Positions 1-9,831 are shown, counted from the stretch's first letter. The stretch: 64,000 nt of DNA from Nostoc piscinale CENA21 (GCF_001298445.1 NZ_CP012036.1:2297263-2361262), one strand, 5' to 3'. Numbers and translations: made by a program. Notes: generated from the sequence alone by a model not told the origin.

Positions 1-1
1 C

Positions 2-2362
2 GATGATTTAAAAACTCGCCTCCTCAGAGGTAATCAAACTTTAGTCATTACCGCTATTCACGGTTTGGGTTCTGTAGGTAAATCTACCTTAGCCGCAGCT
101 TTAGCTTATGATGCAGAAATTCAAACGCAGTTTTGTGATGGCATATTATGGGCAACACTAGGTCAACAACCAGATGTCTTATCTTTGCTGAGTGGTTGGG
201 TGCAAGCATTAGGAGACTATAGTTTTAAACCTACCAGTGTAGAAGCAACTGTCTCGCAATTGCGGACTTTGCTGTATGACAAAGCCGTGTTGCTGGTGGT
301 AGATGATGCTTGGAATACGCAAGATGCCCAAGCGTTTAAGGTTGGTGGGGCGCGTTGTCAAGTTTTAGTAACCACCCGTGAAGGAGCAATTGCTGATGCT
401 TTAGCCGCCAGCATCTACAACCTGGATATCATGACAGATACTCAGGCGATGGAACTGTTAAGAAAGAAATTAGGGCGGGAAATTACAGGTAAAGAGCGTT
501 TATCTGCCGCAAATTTAGCCAAAGGCGTTGGTTATCTCCCCTTAGCATTGGAACTTGCAGCCGCCCAAGTTGCAGATGGTATAACTTGGGATGAACTATT
601 GGCGGATATTCAGCTAGAGGTAGCCAGATTAAGAAGTTTTGACCGACCAGAAGCAGAAGAAATCACCGATGAGGCGAGTTTAAAACGCCTGAGTTTAACG
701 GCATCATTAAACTTGAGTATTAAGCGAATGCCACCAATCAAACAGCAGCATTTTGCTTGGTTGGGGGTGTTACCCGAAGATGTCAATATTAATAAGATGA
801 TGGCGGCGACGCTGTGGGGAATAAATGAGCGTGAAGCTGCCAAGACATTGCAATATTTCCGCAATAAAGCATTGTTGTTAACAGGAGTACCGCTTGCTGA
901 TGGTACGCCTACCTATCGGTTGCATGACTTATTCCATGATTTAGCCTGTAATTTGTTAACTGCACCGTTATTAGAAAACCCCTCTCCAAACTCTGTACAC
1001 ACAAATCATCAGATCCCCCTAAATCCCCCTTCAAAAGGGGGACTTAAAGAAAATTTCCACCATTTTCAAGGGGGGCTAGGGGGGTTAGGTTTAAAGCTTG
1101 CTGATGCTCACGCTGTTTTCTTAGAGAAATATCGGCAAAAAACCCACAATAATTTATGGCATACCTTACCCAATGATGGTTACATTCATCAGCATTTAGT
1201 TTGGCATTTAGAAAAAGCAGCACAAATAGAACAAATTCACCAGTTATTGCGAGAAGAGTCGGCGACTGGCAATAATGGCTGGTATGAAGTGCGTGAGAAA
1301 TTAGGGCAAACGGGCGGTTACATCACAGATATTTCTCGTGCTTGGGAATTAGCTGAAGCGAATTGGACTGAAGCAACTTTGCCTCAAATTGTAGGTTTGC
1401 AGTGTCGTTATGGTTTGATTACGGCTTCTTTGAATAGCTTGGCTGCTAATTTACCAGTAGAGTTGCTGGTGGCGTTAGTCAAAAACAACTTCTGGACTGC
1501 TGAACAAGGACTAGCTTATGCACTACAAAAACCAGAACCAGAAGAAAAAGTTAAAGCCATAGCAAAGTTAGTCAACTATCTACCGCCTAATTTAGAAAAA
1601 CTAGCACTATCAGAAGCCCTGTCCGCCGCTCGGTCAATTCAGGATGAGAGGTATCGCGCCGATGCCCTGAGAGCCTTAGCCGGCAAACTGCCAGAGTTGT
1701 TACCAGAAGCCTTGTCCACCGCTCGGTCGATTCAGTCTGAGAGTTATCGCACCTTTGCCCTGAGAGCCATAGCTGACAAACTGCCACCTGAGTTGTTACC
1801 AGAAGCCCTGTCCGCCGCTCGGTCGATTCGGTCTGAGAAGTATTGTGCCGATGCCTTGAGAGCCATAGCCGACAAACTGCCACCTGAGTTGTTACCAGAA
1901 GCCCTGTCCACCGCTCGGTCGCTTCAGGATGAAAGCTATCGCGCCTGTGCCCTAAGAGCCATTGTCAACAAACTGCCACCTGAGTTGTTCCCAGAAGCTT
2001 TGTCCACTGCTCGGTCGATTCAGGATGAAAGCTATCGCGTCTCTGCTCTGAGAGCCATAGCCGACAAACTACCAGAGGTGTTACCAGAAGCCCTGTCCGC
2101 CGCTCGGTCGATTCAGTCTGAGAGTTCTCGTGCCTCTGCTCTGAAAGCCTTAGCCGACAAACTGCCACCTGAGTTATTACCAGAAGCCCTGTCCGCCGCT
2201 CGGTCGATTCAGTCTGAGAGTTATCGCGCCTCTGCCCTGAGTTCCTTAGCGTCTAGTCTGTCACAAATGCCATATGCTGAACTTTTGCCTCTTTGGCAAG
2301 AGACAATTCATTACTTATCTCTCCACACTCGCCCTAATTTACTATCCCCTCACCCCCCCTGA
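2..2362 (+). CDS. STAND/NB-ARC ATPase with C-terminal helical repeats (5' end missing)
   Basis: This is the distal part of a STAND-type ATPase; the frame is open back to base 2, so the true start lies left of the window. Visible motifs are a P-loop GLGSVGKST (bases 62-88), a Walker-B-like LLVVDDAW, a sensor-like LVTTRE and the NB-ARC motif YLPLALELA. A winged-helix-like region follows, then seven helical repeats of 31-33 residues with the core EALSAARSIQ-ALRALADKLP. Proteins of this type act as ligand-triggered switches, and several bacterial ones serve in signalling or anti-phage defence; no such role is shown here. A palindromic repeat has inserted in frame near base 1011. The last residues (LLSPHPP) run into a C-rich stretch overlapping the end of the opposing helicase remnant, so the C-terminus may be a junction product. 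Confidence 0.85.
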   Translation, partial: DDLKTRLLRGNQTLVITAIHGLGSVGKSTLAAALAYDAEIQTQFCDGILWATLGQQPDVLSLLSGWVQALGDYSFKPTSVEATVSQLRTLLYDKAVLLVVDDAWNTQDAQAFKVGGARCQVLVTTREGAIADALAASIYNLDIMTDTQAMELLRKKLGREITGKERLSAANLAKGVGYLPLALELAAAQVADGITWDELLADIQLEVARLRSFDRPEAEEITDEASLKRLSLTASLNLSIKRMPPIKQQHFAWLGVLPEDVNINKMMAATLWGINEREAAKTLQYFRNKALLLTGVPLADGTPTYRLHDLFHDLACNLLTAPLLENPSPNSVHTNHQIPLNPPSKGGLKENFHHFQGGLGGLGLKLADAHAVFLEKYRQKTHNNLWHTLPNDGYIHQHLVWHLEKAAQIEQIHQLLREESATGNNGWYEVREKLGQTGGYITDISRAWELAEANWTEATLPQIVGLQCRYGLITASLNSLAANLPVELLVALVKNNFWTAEQGLAYALQKPEPEEKVKAIAKLVNYLPPNLEKLALSEALSAARSIQDERYRADALRALAGKLPELLPEALSTARSIQSESYRTFALRAIADKLPPELLPEALSAARSIRSEKYCADALRAIADKLPPELLPEALSTARSLQDESYRACALRAIVNKLPPELFPEALSTARSIQDESYRVSALRAIADKLPEVLPEALSAARSIQSESSRASALKALADKLPPELLPEALSAARSIQSESYRASALSSLASSLSQMPYAELLPLWQETIHYLSLHTRPNLLSPHPP
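1011..1098. repeat. Palindromic C/G-rich repeat inserted in frame in a coding region
   Basis: The segment reads agatccccctaaatcccc at its left and aggggggctaggggggtt at its right, with an inner hairpin cccccttcaaaaggggg. Similar C/G-rich palindromes are scattered in Nostocales genomes. Here it keeps the reading frame and adds about 28 residues rich in P, G and K between the ATPase/winged-helix part and the following helical region. The boundaries are judged by eye. Confidence 0.75.
1607..2260 (+). repeat. Seven tandem ~93-99 bp coding repeats
   Basis: Near-identical blocks beginning gaagccctgtccgccgctcg and including cagtctgagagttatcgcg recur about every 93-99 bases. They encode the helical repeats of the STAND protein. 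Identity between copies is high at the DNA level, which suggests recent amplification or gene conversion rather than old protein-level divergence. Copy lengths differ by one codon (KLPE versus KLPPE), so the frame is kept. Confidence 0.85.
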
Positions 2363-3308
2363 TCATCTCTCGCCAAAATCTCTAACAACCGAGTTTGCAA
2401 AGGGCTAGAATCTTGGGCTTCGTCTTCAAAAACGGCAAAAACTTGGTTTTGTTCGATGCGACGGGCGCTGTCATTTTCTAATACGCGCAGGGCGGCGAGA
2501 ATCATATCGTCGTAGTCGATGAAGTCGCGTGATCGCATTAAATTTTGGTATTGTTCGTACAATCCCGCCGCTATGCTTAAAATGGCATAATTATCGGAAG
2601 TTTGTTGACTCCAATTTTGTAGTTGTTCTGGCGATATTCCTGAACTTTTGGCTTCGTGAATCACCGTAGTTGCTAAGTCTGGTAAAACTTCAGTTCGCAG
2701 CACAGATTGACGACGCAATCTTTCTGTTTCTTCGCCGTCAAATTGCTGCCCTTCCAGTAAACGGAAGTATATTTCAGCATTATTGTTAATCCATTGTTCG
2801 ACGGCTGTGCGAATTAAGCGATGGCTTTGACTAGGGGTAATTAATGTCAGATTTTCTAACTCTAAACCGGATAAATCAGGATAACGACTGGCTATATTCA
2901 GCGCCAAACCATGTAATGTGTAAACAGCAAAACCTGTTTGCGGTAAAGATAAATCGTCACGTAAATATTTCCGAATTTTCGCTTTAATATTGGCAGCCGC
3001 AGAACGAGTAAAGGTCACAACTACCAACTGACGGTGAACCGAGGAACGTGATTGCGCTAAACGTTCATACTGACGCGCGATCGCGATCGCCGCCGCCGCC
3101 GCCATTCCCGTCGATTTCCCCGCACCCGGAACCGCAGAAACCGCTAATGGCCCCGATTCCCAATCAGCCATCTGCTGTTGTCCTTGGCGTAAGCGTTGCG
3201 AATCGCCAATATTTTTTCGCGCAAAGACAAAACCTGCTGCGATGACTGAGATAATTCCGATGGAGCAGATTCTAAAGGCACAGTAGCAGTAAAGTTGGTA
3301 TCTGACAT
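2350..3308 (-). pseudogene. UvrD/Rep-like DNA helicase, N-terminal remnant
   Basis: The main frame (3171 to 2350) carries the superfamily 1 helicase P-loop VPGAGKST, motif Ia VTFTRSAAANIK, TLHGLAL and the DEAQD Walker B (FEDEAQDSS). It then stops after ILARDDQGG, so helicase motifs III-VI and most of the protein are missing. A plausible start with MSDTNFTATV lies at 3308, but it is one frame away from the conserved LRQGQQQMADW segment upstream of 3171. The two join if one base is added (or two removed) between about 3185 and 3215, where there is an A6 run on the coding strand. With both a 5' frameshift and loss of the C-terminal two thirds this is a pseudogene. Its broken end abuts the 3' end of the convergent STAND gene. 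Confidence 0.75.
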
Positions 3309-3376
3309 ATCACAATCTGAGGCTGAGAGAATAAAGTCTGAAATTTAATTATTTGGTCTGCTGTTTCCTACTTTTA

Positions 3377-3412
3377 ACCAATGACCAATGACAAATTACA
3401 AATGACTAATAG
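3377..3412. repeat. Heptameric short tandem repeat (ATGACCA/ATGACTA type)
   Basis: Degenerate copies of accaatg and aatgact overlap the first codons of the following gene. The first two ATG codons of that gene (3381 and 3402) lie within repeat units, so the start is uncertain. Confidence 0.65.
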
Positions 3413-5106
3413 TAGACATTATCTCGGTTTAATTGGGGCGATCGCCCTGGGTGCTATTTTGCGCTTTTGGCATTTAGATTTAAAACCTTTGTGGATGGAT
3501 GAAGTGATTACTGCCATCTTTAGTTTAGGTAAAAATTATCATGATTTACCTTTAGATGTTTTATTTCCTTTACAACTTGTCCAGGAAATTTTTACTTTTC
3601 ATCCTGGTGTCAGTTGTTCACAAATCGCCACTAATGTTGACACACAGTCTACCCACCCGCCTTTATTTTTCTGTGCGATGTATCGGTGGTTAAGTTGGAT
3701 GACTCCTTTAGGAACAGAGTGGGTGACTAAATTGCGATCGCTTCCTGCTTTATTCGGTGTCGCTACAATCCCAGCGATATATTGCCTCAATCGCATTGCT
3801 TTTTCCAAGTCATCGGGAATTATCGCTGCTTTGGTGATGGCGACTTCCCCCTTTGCTGTCTACCTTTCCCAAGAAGCGAGACACTATACTGCGCCGATGT
3901 TTTTTATTACTTTATCGTTACTCGGCTTGATGCAAATTCAGCGAGATATCTTTGAGCGATCACGTTTCAGGTTTTGGGTTTGGTTATCTTGGACAATTGT
4001 GAATATTCTTGGTTTTTATGTCCACTATTTTTTTGCTTTCGCCTTGATTGCAGAAATTGCTACTTTAATATTTATAAGTTATCGATATCAACTTCATATT
4101 ACAACTATCAAAAAAATCCGGCTATTTTTATTGATTTCTCTGACTACTATTGGCATTAGCTTTCTTCCTTTGTTATTGGTTATCTTCAATCATGCCCAGC
4201 GTACAGAAACAAATTGGTTGCCAAATCCTAACTACATTTCCCCCTTATATCAAACTTTAATTAACTGGATATTGATGCTAATTAATTTACCGGTAGAAAA
4301 TCAATCTCTGCCCGTGGCAATTATTAATGTTTTAATCATGGTGTCTTTTTCTATTTGGACAGGACGTAAAGTTTTTCAAGGATTACGTTTTTTTATTATT
4401 TGATAATAATAATATCTCAACTATTACTCTGTTAGCTTTTACTATTGGCGTAGTTTTAGAATTTTTAATTATTATTTACGTTTCCAATAAAGATATTTCT
4501 GTAGTTCCCCGATATCACTTTATTTATTATCCCAGCTTTTGTGCTTTATTAGCAGCCGGGATTAATTACGCCAGAAAAAGTCGAACATCAATTTCGGTTT
4601 TCTTAACTATTAGTATTCTCAGCTGTATTTTTGTAATTTTTAACCTTGCTTTTCAAAAGCCTTTTCTACCAGAAAAAGTGGCTCAAAATATGAATTTAGA
4701 TCCAACTATTCCAATAATGCTAGTTACTGGATATAGTAGTTATCAAAATGTCGCATTGGGGTTAAGTTTTGCTTTAGCTTTAGAACCGTTAAGAAATGCA
4801 AATAAATCGGATAATTTTGCTTTCGTTAATCAAAACTCGCCTGTAATTCCTTTTTGGCAAAAGCTTGCACAATTACCTATTCCCGATTCATCTCCACTAA
4901 ACTTATGGATAGTCGCCCCTGGTTTGCGAAAAAGGGATTATCAACCACAAGTGAAGTTATCTAATGAGCAAATAATTTGTAATATCGATCCGACACAACA
5001 TTATCGGATAGGTATTCCCTATCAACTTTATCGTTGTATAGCAGGAGGCGGAAGGCAGGAGGCAGAAGGTAAAAGTCTTACTATGTATCAAGAATTAAGT
5101 AAGTAA
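3381..5106 (+). pseudogene. GT39-like (PMT_2) multi-span membrane glycosyltransferase, frameshifted
   Basis: The restored product is about 574 residues with many hydrophobic helices. It has the N-terminal pattern of dolichyl-phosphate-mannose-type transferases: RFWHLDLKPLWMDE, with the acidic pair after the first membrane segment, then STHPPLFF and SQEARHYT. The frame is broken at a T7 run (4388-4394), giving FFII-stop. Removing one T gives RFLLFDNNN and continues without a stop to 5106, through further membrane segments and a C-terminal lumenal part. The likely role is sugar transfer from a lipid carrier on the outer face of the membrane; the acceptor is unknown. The last ~20 residues (from AGGGRQEAEG) are encoded by a short repeat. 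The start may be ATG 3402 rather than 3381. Confidence 0.75.
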
Positions 5107-5275
5107 ATATTAAGTAGGGTGTGTTACGGCTATACAATGATTTCGGAACTTCAGGGAGTGATAATTAGCCGTAACGTACCGTCTTTATCCGTGCGTTAAG
5201 CGTTGCTATAACGTAGCCTACAGTTGAATGTTTACTAATACCAAATCAATACGTAGAAGCATATAATTAGCCTGC

Positions 5276-5336
5276 TTTAAGCTTTGCAGTTGCCGATGGG
5301 CTTTGTTTGTATATCCCCAGACTTCCAGTCAGAAGG
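5276..5336. repeat. Interspersed repeat copy in the gap before raf1
   Basis: The string gggctttgtttgtatatcccc followed by agacttccagtc resembles the segment gcaggctttgttcctgtagcc near 15361. The rest of the 5107-5341 gap shows no gene. Confidence 0.4.
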
Positions 5337-5341
5337 GTTTA

Positions 5342-6433
5342 TTATTCATCAATTAACCAAGGCTCTTTAGTCACTTCTTCGTCCAAAATTTTCTTTGGAC
5401 GCACAATGACAATTACTTTGCCCAAAATGGAAATATCTGGTTCAGTTTCTAACCATTGAATATCTAAATTACCGTTATTATCAATGACAAAATAGCTGGA
5501 ATTGTCCCATTGTCTTTGAGCGCGATCAATAACTACTAGTACTTCTTCTCGCCTGTTTTGTGCCTGTGCCTGATTGGGCAGGCGATCGCTATCTGCTAAT
5601 ATCACTACTGGATCTTCAGCATTTAACAAGGCTTGCCAACCCGGTAGAGGAACCCATGCTTGTTCGCCAGCAAACTTGACTATTTGGAATGGTTCACTAG
5701 CTGTAATTAAAGGTACGGCTTGCAAATCTTGGGGTGTTAAGGGCAATTTCCCCACCACCGCTAAAATCCGTGGTAGTTCATCTTCAGAGTCAAAGCGGTA
5801 AAATGGCAGCAACGGAGCCGGACGCTTGGGAACAACGGTAAAATCCACTAACAGTTGCTCTAGTTGCTTCCTCGCAGAATCTGTTTGAGCAAAACGCAAG
5901 CCTTTAGCTATTAAACGCGATCGCTCTGCCAAATCAGAATTTTGCCGGGCTAATTTCCAGGCTTGGTAAGCCACCGCATCTCCCGCATCAGCTGAAAATC
6001 CTTCGGGTAAAGTACGTAACCAAGAATAATCTTTAATGGCCTTGGCTACTTCTCTCGCCCCATCAACATCAAGTTTATGTATAAAGGTTAATTCCGCTGC
6101 CGCCGCTCGTTCTTCTTGGGAGAGCAAGCGTAATTCGTATAAAACATCACTACCTCTTGTACTGTAGTGCGATCTCGCGGCTTCTGATGCCCTGGCTTTT
6201 TCTATAGAATTGTAAACTTGAGCGCCAACTACTACCTGATTTTGTTGAATTGGCTCAAATCCGGTGGCTTCAAAAATTTCTTGCGGATTATAGCCAGACT
6301 TTTGCAGAGTGGCGATCGCAATTCCCCATTCCACCCAATTACCTTGCTTTTGCCTGAGCTTACGCAGTAACTCCTGGGCGTTGTCATTTCCAGAGGTGTC
6401 AGGGTTTGGGGCATTGAGTGGTAAGTCAGTCAT
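5342..6433 (-). CDS. raf1: RuBisCO accumulation factor 1
   Basis: This 363-residue protein matches the Raf1 family in length and layout. An N-terminal helical domain follows a short disordered lead (QELLRKLRQKQGNWVEWG), a flexible linker comes near residue 190-210 (FTVVPKRPAPLLPFYRF), and a beta-rich dimerisation domain ends in VIVIVRPKK. Raf1 is a dimeric assembly chaperone that binds RbcL dimers after chaperonin folding and helps build the L8 core before RbcS joins; it acts in the cytosol or nascent carboxysome. The gene stands alone on the minus strand and diverges from a response-regulator gene across 242 bases. Assignment is from recalled family features. Confidence 0.92.
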   Translation of the reverse strand: MTDLPLNAPNPDTSGNDNAQELLRKLRQKQGNWVEWGIAIATLQKSGYNPQEIFEATGFEPIQQNQVVVGAQVYNSIEKARASEAARSHYSTRGSDVLYELRLLSQEERAAAAELTFIHKLDVDGAREVAKAIKDYSWLRTLPEGFSADAGDAVAYQAWKLARQNSDLAERSRLIAKGLRFAQTDSARKQLEQLLVDFTVVPKRPAPLLPFYRFDSEDELPRILAVVGKLPLTPQDLQAVPLITASEPFQIVKFAGEQAWVPLPGWQALLNAEDPVVILADSDRLPNQAQAQNRREEVLVVIDRAQRQWDNSSYFVIDNNGNLDIQWLETEPDISILGKVIVIVRPKKILDEEVTKEPWLIDE

Positions 6434-6675
6434 AACTGAGAGGAGAAACTTGAGCTAAATAAAACTACCGATACCTGATCGGCAAGTCTTATTCTAATCT
6501 TTAATAGCGGACTATCTCTCACTCTAGCACCAAACAAAATTATAGGTTATCAATAGTACACGCAAGTTATGGATTAGAACTGATCAGTACCTTCACGCAA
6601 GGCTGACGCACCATCTATCAACTAAGCTTGGTGTGGAATATAACACTATAGTGAATTATTTACAGGAATTATCTC

Positions 6676-7632
6676 ATGGATAATCCCACGCAGGAATTAA
6701 ATACAAGTCGTCGGCAAACAGCTACTTTAGAAAGAGCAAAAAAACTCAAAATATTAGTAGTGGATGATGAGCCAGATAATCTCGATTTACTGTATCGGAC
6801 TTTTCGGCGCGACTTTCATGTTTTAAAAGCTGATAGCGGTATCAACGCCCTAGAAGTTTTGGCAGCAGAAGGCGAAGTGGCAGTCATTATCTCCGACCAA
6901 AGAATGCCGGAAATGAAGGGGACAGAGTTTCTGAGTAAAACTGTGCCGCAGTTTCCCGATACAGTCAGGATTATTCTGACGGGCTTTACTGATATTGAAG
7001 ACTTGGTAGAAGCCATCAACGCTGGACAAGTCTATAAATATATCACCAAGCCTTGGGACCCTGGCGAACTGAAGGCGGTCGTCCAAAGAGCCGCAGAAAC
7101 CTATGATTTGTTGAAGCAACGCACAGAAGAATTACGCCGCGCCAATGCTCAAATGGCGTTATTGTCTGTGTTAGTGCAAGTTACCCAAGCCGCAGATACT
7201 TTAGAATCCATGCTCAAACCCATTGCTACAGCCTTTAGTGATAGTTTTGCCACTGATGGCTGTATTTTGCAGTTAGTACAAGAAAATCAATTAGCTGGCG
7301 TTTCTGGCTCTCATAGCCGTGTTGGTACTACTCTCAACTGGCTAAATAAAGACCCCTTGGTAAACGAAGCGATCGCCACTAGCAAAGTCCAAGTCGCCTT
7401 AAATGTCGCTAAGGAACCTAAACTGGCTGGTGTATCCCACTATCAAGAAACTGGTGTGCAAGCACATTTAGTTATCCCAATTACCTACCGGAATGATATG
7501 TTAGGTGTGTTGTCACTCCAATGGCAACAACCTTGCTCTTTGCGAGAAGATGAACTGAACCTGATTAATTTATCAGCTCAATTAGTAGCGATCGCTCTCA
7601 CTAGTAGTCGCTGCTATCAAGGAACTTTGTAG
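6676..7632 (+). CDS. Response regulator with REC and GAF-like domains
   Basis: Residues ~25-145 form a receiver domain: the acidic DDEPDN, the phospho-acceptor region IISDQRMPEMKG, the conserved T in ILTGFTD, and K in YKYITKPWDP. The REC resembles those of RpfG-type regulators. A coiled segment (residues ~145-165, AAETYDLLKQRTEELRRAN) leads to a C-terminal GAF-like sensor (~165-310) that ends LINLSAQLVAIAL. There is no DNA-binding or HD-GYP output, so it probably acts through protein contacts. No partner kinase is adjacent. It starts at ATG 6676, and a heptamer repeat separates it from menG. Confidence 0.85.
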   Translation: MDNPTQELNTSRRQTATLERAKKLKILVVDDEPDNLDLLYRTFRRDFHVLKADSGINALEVLAAEGEVAVIISDQRMPEMKGTEFLSKTVPQFPDTVRIILTGFTDIEDLVEAINAGQVYKYITKPWDPGELKAVVQRAAETYDLLKQRTEELRRANAQMALLSVLVQVTQAADTLESMLKPIATAFSDSFATDGCILQLVQENQLAGVSGSHSRVGTTLNWLNKDPLVNEAIATSKVQVALNVAKEPKLAGVSHYQETGVQAHLVIPITYRNDMLGVLSLQWQQPCSLREDELNLINLSAQLVAIALTSSRCYQGTL

Positions 7633-7633
7633 T

Positions 7634-7708
7634 TATTAGTCATTTGTCCTTTGTCTTTGGTCATTGGCTAATGACTAATGACTAATGACCAATGACTAAT
7701 GACCAATG
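7634..7708. repeat. Heptameric repeat array with inverted halves
   Basis: The left part repeats TTTGTC/GGTCATT and the right part repeats ATGACTA/ATGACCA, so the two halves are roughly complementary and could fold. The last unit runs into the menG start codon (ATG 7706). Confidence 0.75.
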
Positions 7709-8404
7709 AATCAAGAAATTCGCGCCATTTTTGACAGTATTGCTCCCGTATATGACCAGCTAAATAATTGGTTGAGTTTGGGACAACACCGGATATGGAA
7801 AGAAATGGCGATTAAATGGAGTGGTGCTAAACCCGGAGACACTTGTATTGATTTGTGTTGTGGGAGTGGTGATTTAGCGTTGTGTTTAGCACGACGTGTA
7901 GGCAACACAGGACATGTCTATGGTGTGGATTTTTCCCCTAACCTACTCGCCACTGCTCAAGAACGCTCTCAACAACAATACCCCCAACCCGCCATCACTT
8001 GGGTAGAAGCAGATGTTCTCAATTTGCCTTTTGAGAATAACCAATTTGATGCGGCAACAATGGGTTATGGGTTAAGAAATGTTACAGATATTCCCCAAAG
8101 CCTGAGAGAAATTCACCGCGTTCTTAAGCCCGGTGCAAAAGCGGCAATTTTAGATTTTCATCGCCCAAACAACCCGCAATTAAGAGCGTTTCAACAATGG
8201 TACTTAAATTCTATAGTTGTACCAATGGCTGAAAGTTTGGGCTTAAAAGAACAGTATGCCTACATCAGTCCCAGCTTAGATCGTTTTCCCACAGGAGACG
8301 TGCAAATGGAATTAGCGCGGCAAGCTGGTTTTGCATCTGTTACACATTACCCCATTGTGAACGGTATGATGGGAGTGTTGGTAGTTGGTAAATCTGAGAC
8401 TTGA
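7706..8404 (+). CDS. menG: Demethylphylloquinone (UbiE/MenG-type) methyltransferase
   Basis: This 232-residue class I SAM-dependent methyltransferase has the UbiE family signatures: YDQLNNWLSLGQHRIWK at the N-terminus, the SAM-binding DLCCGSGDLAL, D in YGVDFSPNLL, and the motif ATMGYGLRNVTD. In cyanobacteria this enzyme performs the last C-methylation of phylloquinone (or menaquinone), the A1 electron carrier of photosystem I. The start ATG 7706 lies at the end of a heptamer array, leaving no clear Shine-Dalgarno sequence. The gene is followed closely by a DUF445 gene on the same strand. Confidence 0.92.
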   Translation: MNQEIRAIFDSIAPVYDQLNNWLSLGQHRIWKEMAIKWSGAKPGDTCIDLCCGSGDLALCLARRVGNTGHVYGVDFSPNLLATAQERSQQQYPQPAITWVEADVLNLPFENNQFDAATMGYGLRNVTDIPQSLREIHRVLKPGAKAAILDFHRPNNPQLRAFQQWYLNSIVVPMAESLGLKEQYAYISPSLDRFPTGDVQMELARQAGFASVTHYPIVNGMMGVLVVGKSET

Positions 8405-8420
8405 GATTTGAGGTTTTTGA

Positions 8421-9746
8421 TTGACTCTGCTGGCAAAGAAGCAGAAGTCTTTGAGAAATCAATTTCTGAGTCTAAATTTCCAAATTCAAAATTGGCAAGT
8501 CCAAAATCCTGTGGATTGGTCTCATCTTTGGCTTTATGTATCTCCCCCAATATTAGGTGGGGTAATTGGCTATTTCACAAACGATATAGCCATCAAAATG
8601 TTATTTCGTCCCTATCGCGCAATTTATATTGGTGGACGACGAGTGCCTTTTACTCCCGGTTTGATTCCTCGCAACCAGGAGCGTTTGGCGAAAAATATTT
8701 CTAATACAATCATGGGTTCGCTGCTCACGCCAGAAGAATTACAAAATCTGGCACGGCGCTTGTTGCAAACAGAACGAGTCCAAGGGGCAATTCTGTGGTT
8801 GCTAAAGTTAGCAATTGAACAAATTAAGGCGGATAAAAACCAGAAAAGTGCTAAAATAGTAGCCGGAATTTTGCGTGATTTGTTAGGCGAATCTTTACCA
8901 CGCTTGTTAAAAGTTTTAGCAAGAAGAGAAGACTTTTTAGAGGCGCAAATCAATCAAATTTTTGATCAAGTCCTGCTAGATTTACAACTGACTGATGAAC
9001 AGGCTACACGCCTAGCTGATTGGTTATTGCAGACAGTTTTACCTCCTGATGTGTTGCGTCAGGCAATAGTTGATTTTTTAACCGATCGCACAATTCAAAT
9101 TATCGATGAAAGCTTTCGGGAAAAAACAAGCGGTACTTATTGGGTAGTAGCCAATTTGTTTGGCTTACGCAACACCCTTACCAGACTGAGAACTTTTTGT
9201 TTGGATGAAAAAGAAGCCACAAATGCGCGTTTGCAAGAATTAACTCAAGATTTGCAAGTGCGCGATCGCTTGAAAAAAATCCTGCAAAATTTATCATTAC
9301 AAAACTTACCCATTGGGACAGTCAGACAGTTACGCAAAACCACCCGCGAAACAGTCCGCCAATATATTCAAAGTACTGGTGGTGACTTACTACAAGGATT
9401 CACCGATTCTGTAAATTGGGAAAATATCGCTACATTATTGCTGAATCGCTTGAGTGCTTCACCTGTGGTCAATTCTTCTTTAGAAGTGGTCAGCTTAGAA
9501 TTAGCCTTGATTTTAGAACGTTATTTAGAAAAAGATTTAGAGGCTATTGTGGCGCAAGTCATTCCAATTTTGTCCATCGACCAAGTAATTATTGACCGTG
9601 TAAAGTCAACTTCTCCGGCTGATTTAGAAGCAGCAATCGAAGGAATTGTCAAAAATGAATTACAGGCGATCGTAACTTTAGGTGGTGTTTTAGGTTTTAT
9701 TGTTGGGTTATGCCAAACAGCATTTTTAATCTTGAGTCAGCAGTAA
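8421..9746 (+). CDS. DUF445 family membrane protein
   Basis: The product has an N-terminal membrane segment (WLYVSPPILGGVIGYFTNDI) with the DUF445 signature FTNDIAIKMLFRPY and FTPGLIPRNQERLA. A long helical soluble middle follows, and a C-terminal hydrophobic segment (TLGGVLGFIVGLCQTAFLIL) closes it. The function of DUF445 proteins is not established. The frame opens at TTG 8421 with GAGG seven bases upstream, but the first 30 residues look like translated repeat. GTG 8511, just before DWSHLWLYVSPP, is an alternative start that better fits the conserved part. Confidence 0.85.
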   Translation: MTLLAKKQKSLRNQFLSLNFQIQNWQVQNPVDWSHLWLYVSPPILGGVIGYFTNDIAIKMLFRPYRAIYIGGRRVPFTPGLIPRNQERLAKNISNTIMGSLLTPEELQNLARRLLQTERVQGAILWLLKLAIEQIKADKNQKSAKIVAGILRDLLGESLPRLLKVLARREDFLEAQINQIFDQVLLDLQLTDEQATRLADWLLQTVLPPDVLRQAIVDFLTDRTIQIIDESFREKTSGTYWVVANLFGLRNTLTRLRTFCLDEKEATNARLQELTQDLQVRDRLKKILQNLSLQNLPIGTVRQLRKTTRETVRQYIQSTGGDLLQGFTDSVNWENIATLLLNRLSASPVVNSSLEVVSLELALILERYLEKDLEAIVAQVIPILSIDQVIIDRVKSTSPADLEAAIEGIVKNELQAIVTLGGVLGFIVGLCQTAFLILSQQ

Positions 9747-9831
9747 ATCATACTAATTCTATATGAAGATGCACAGAATCTTAAGAGGCGAACCGCCAAG
9801 AACGCCAAGGATCTAGAGCTTCACATTCAAC

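Noticed and set aside
1587..2168. Open frames on the minus strand opposite the STAND repeats
   Set aside because: They mirror the tandem coding repeats and encode low-complexity peptides; codon pattern supports only the plus-strand frame.
7634..7708. Heptamer arrays as CRISPR
   Set aside because: Units are 7 bases with no spacers of constant length and no cas genes.
8408..8704. 98-codon frame overlapping the start of the DUF445 gene
   Set aside because: It runs through repeat sequence and out of frame with the conserved membrane protein.
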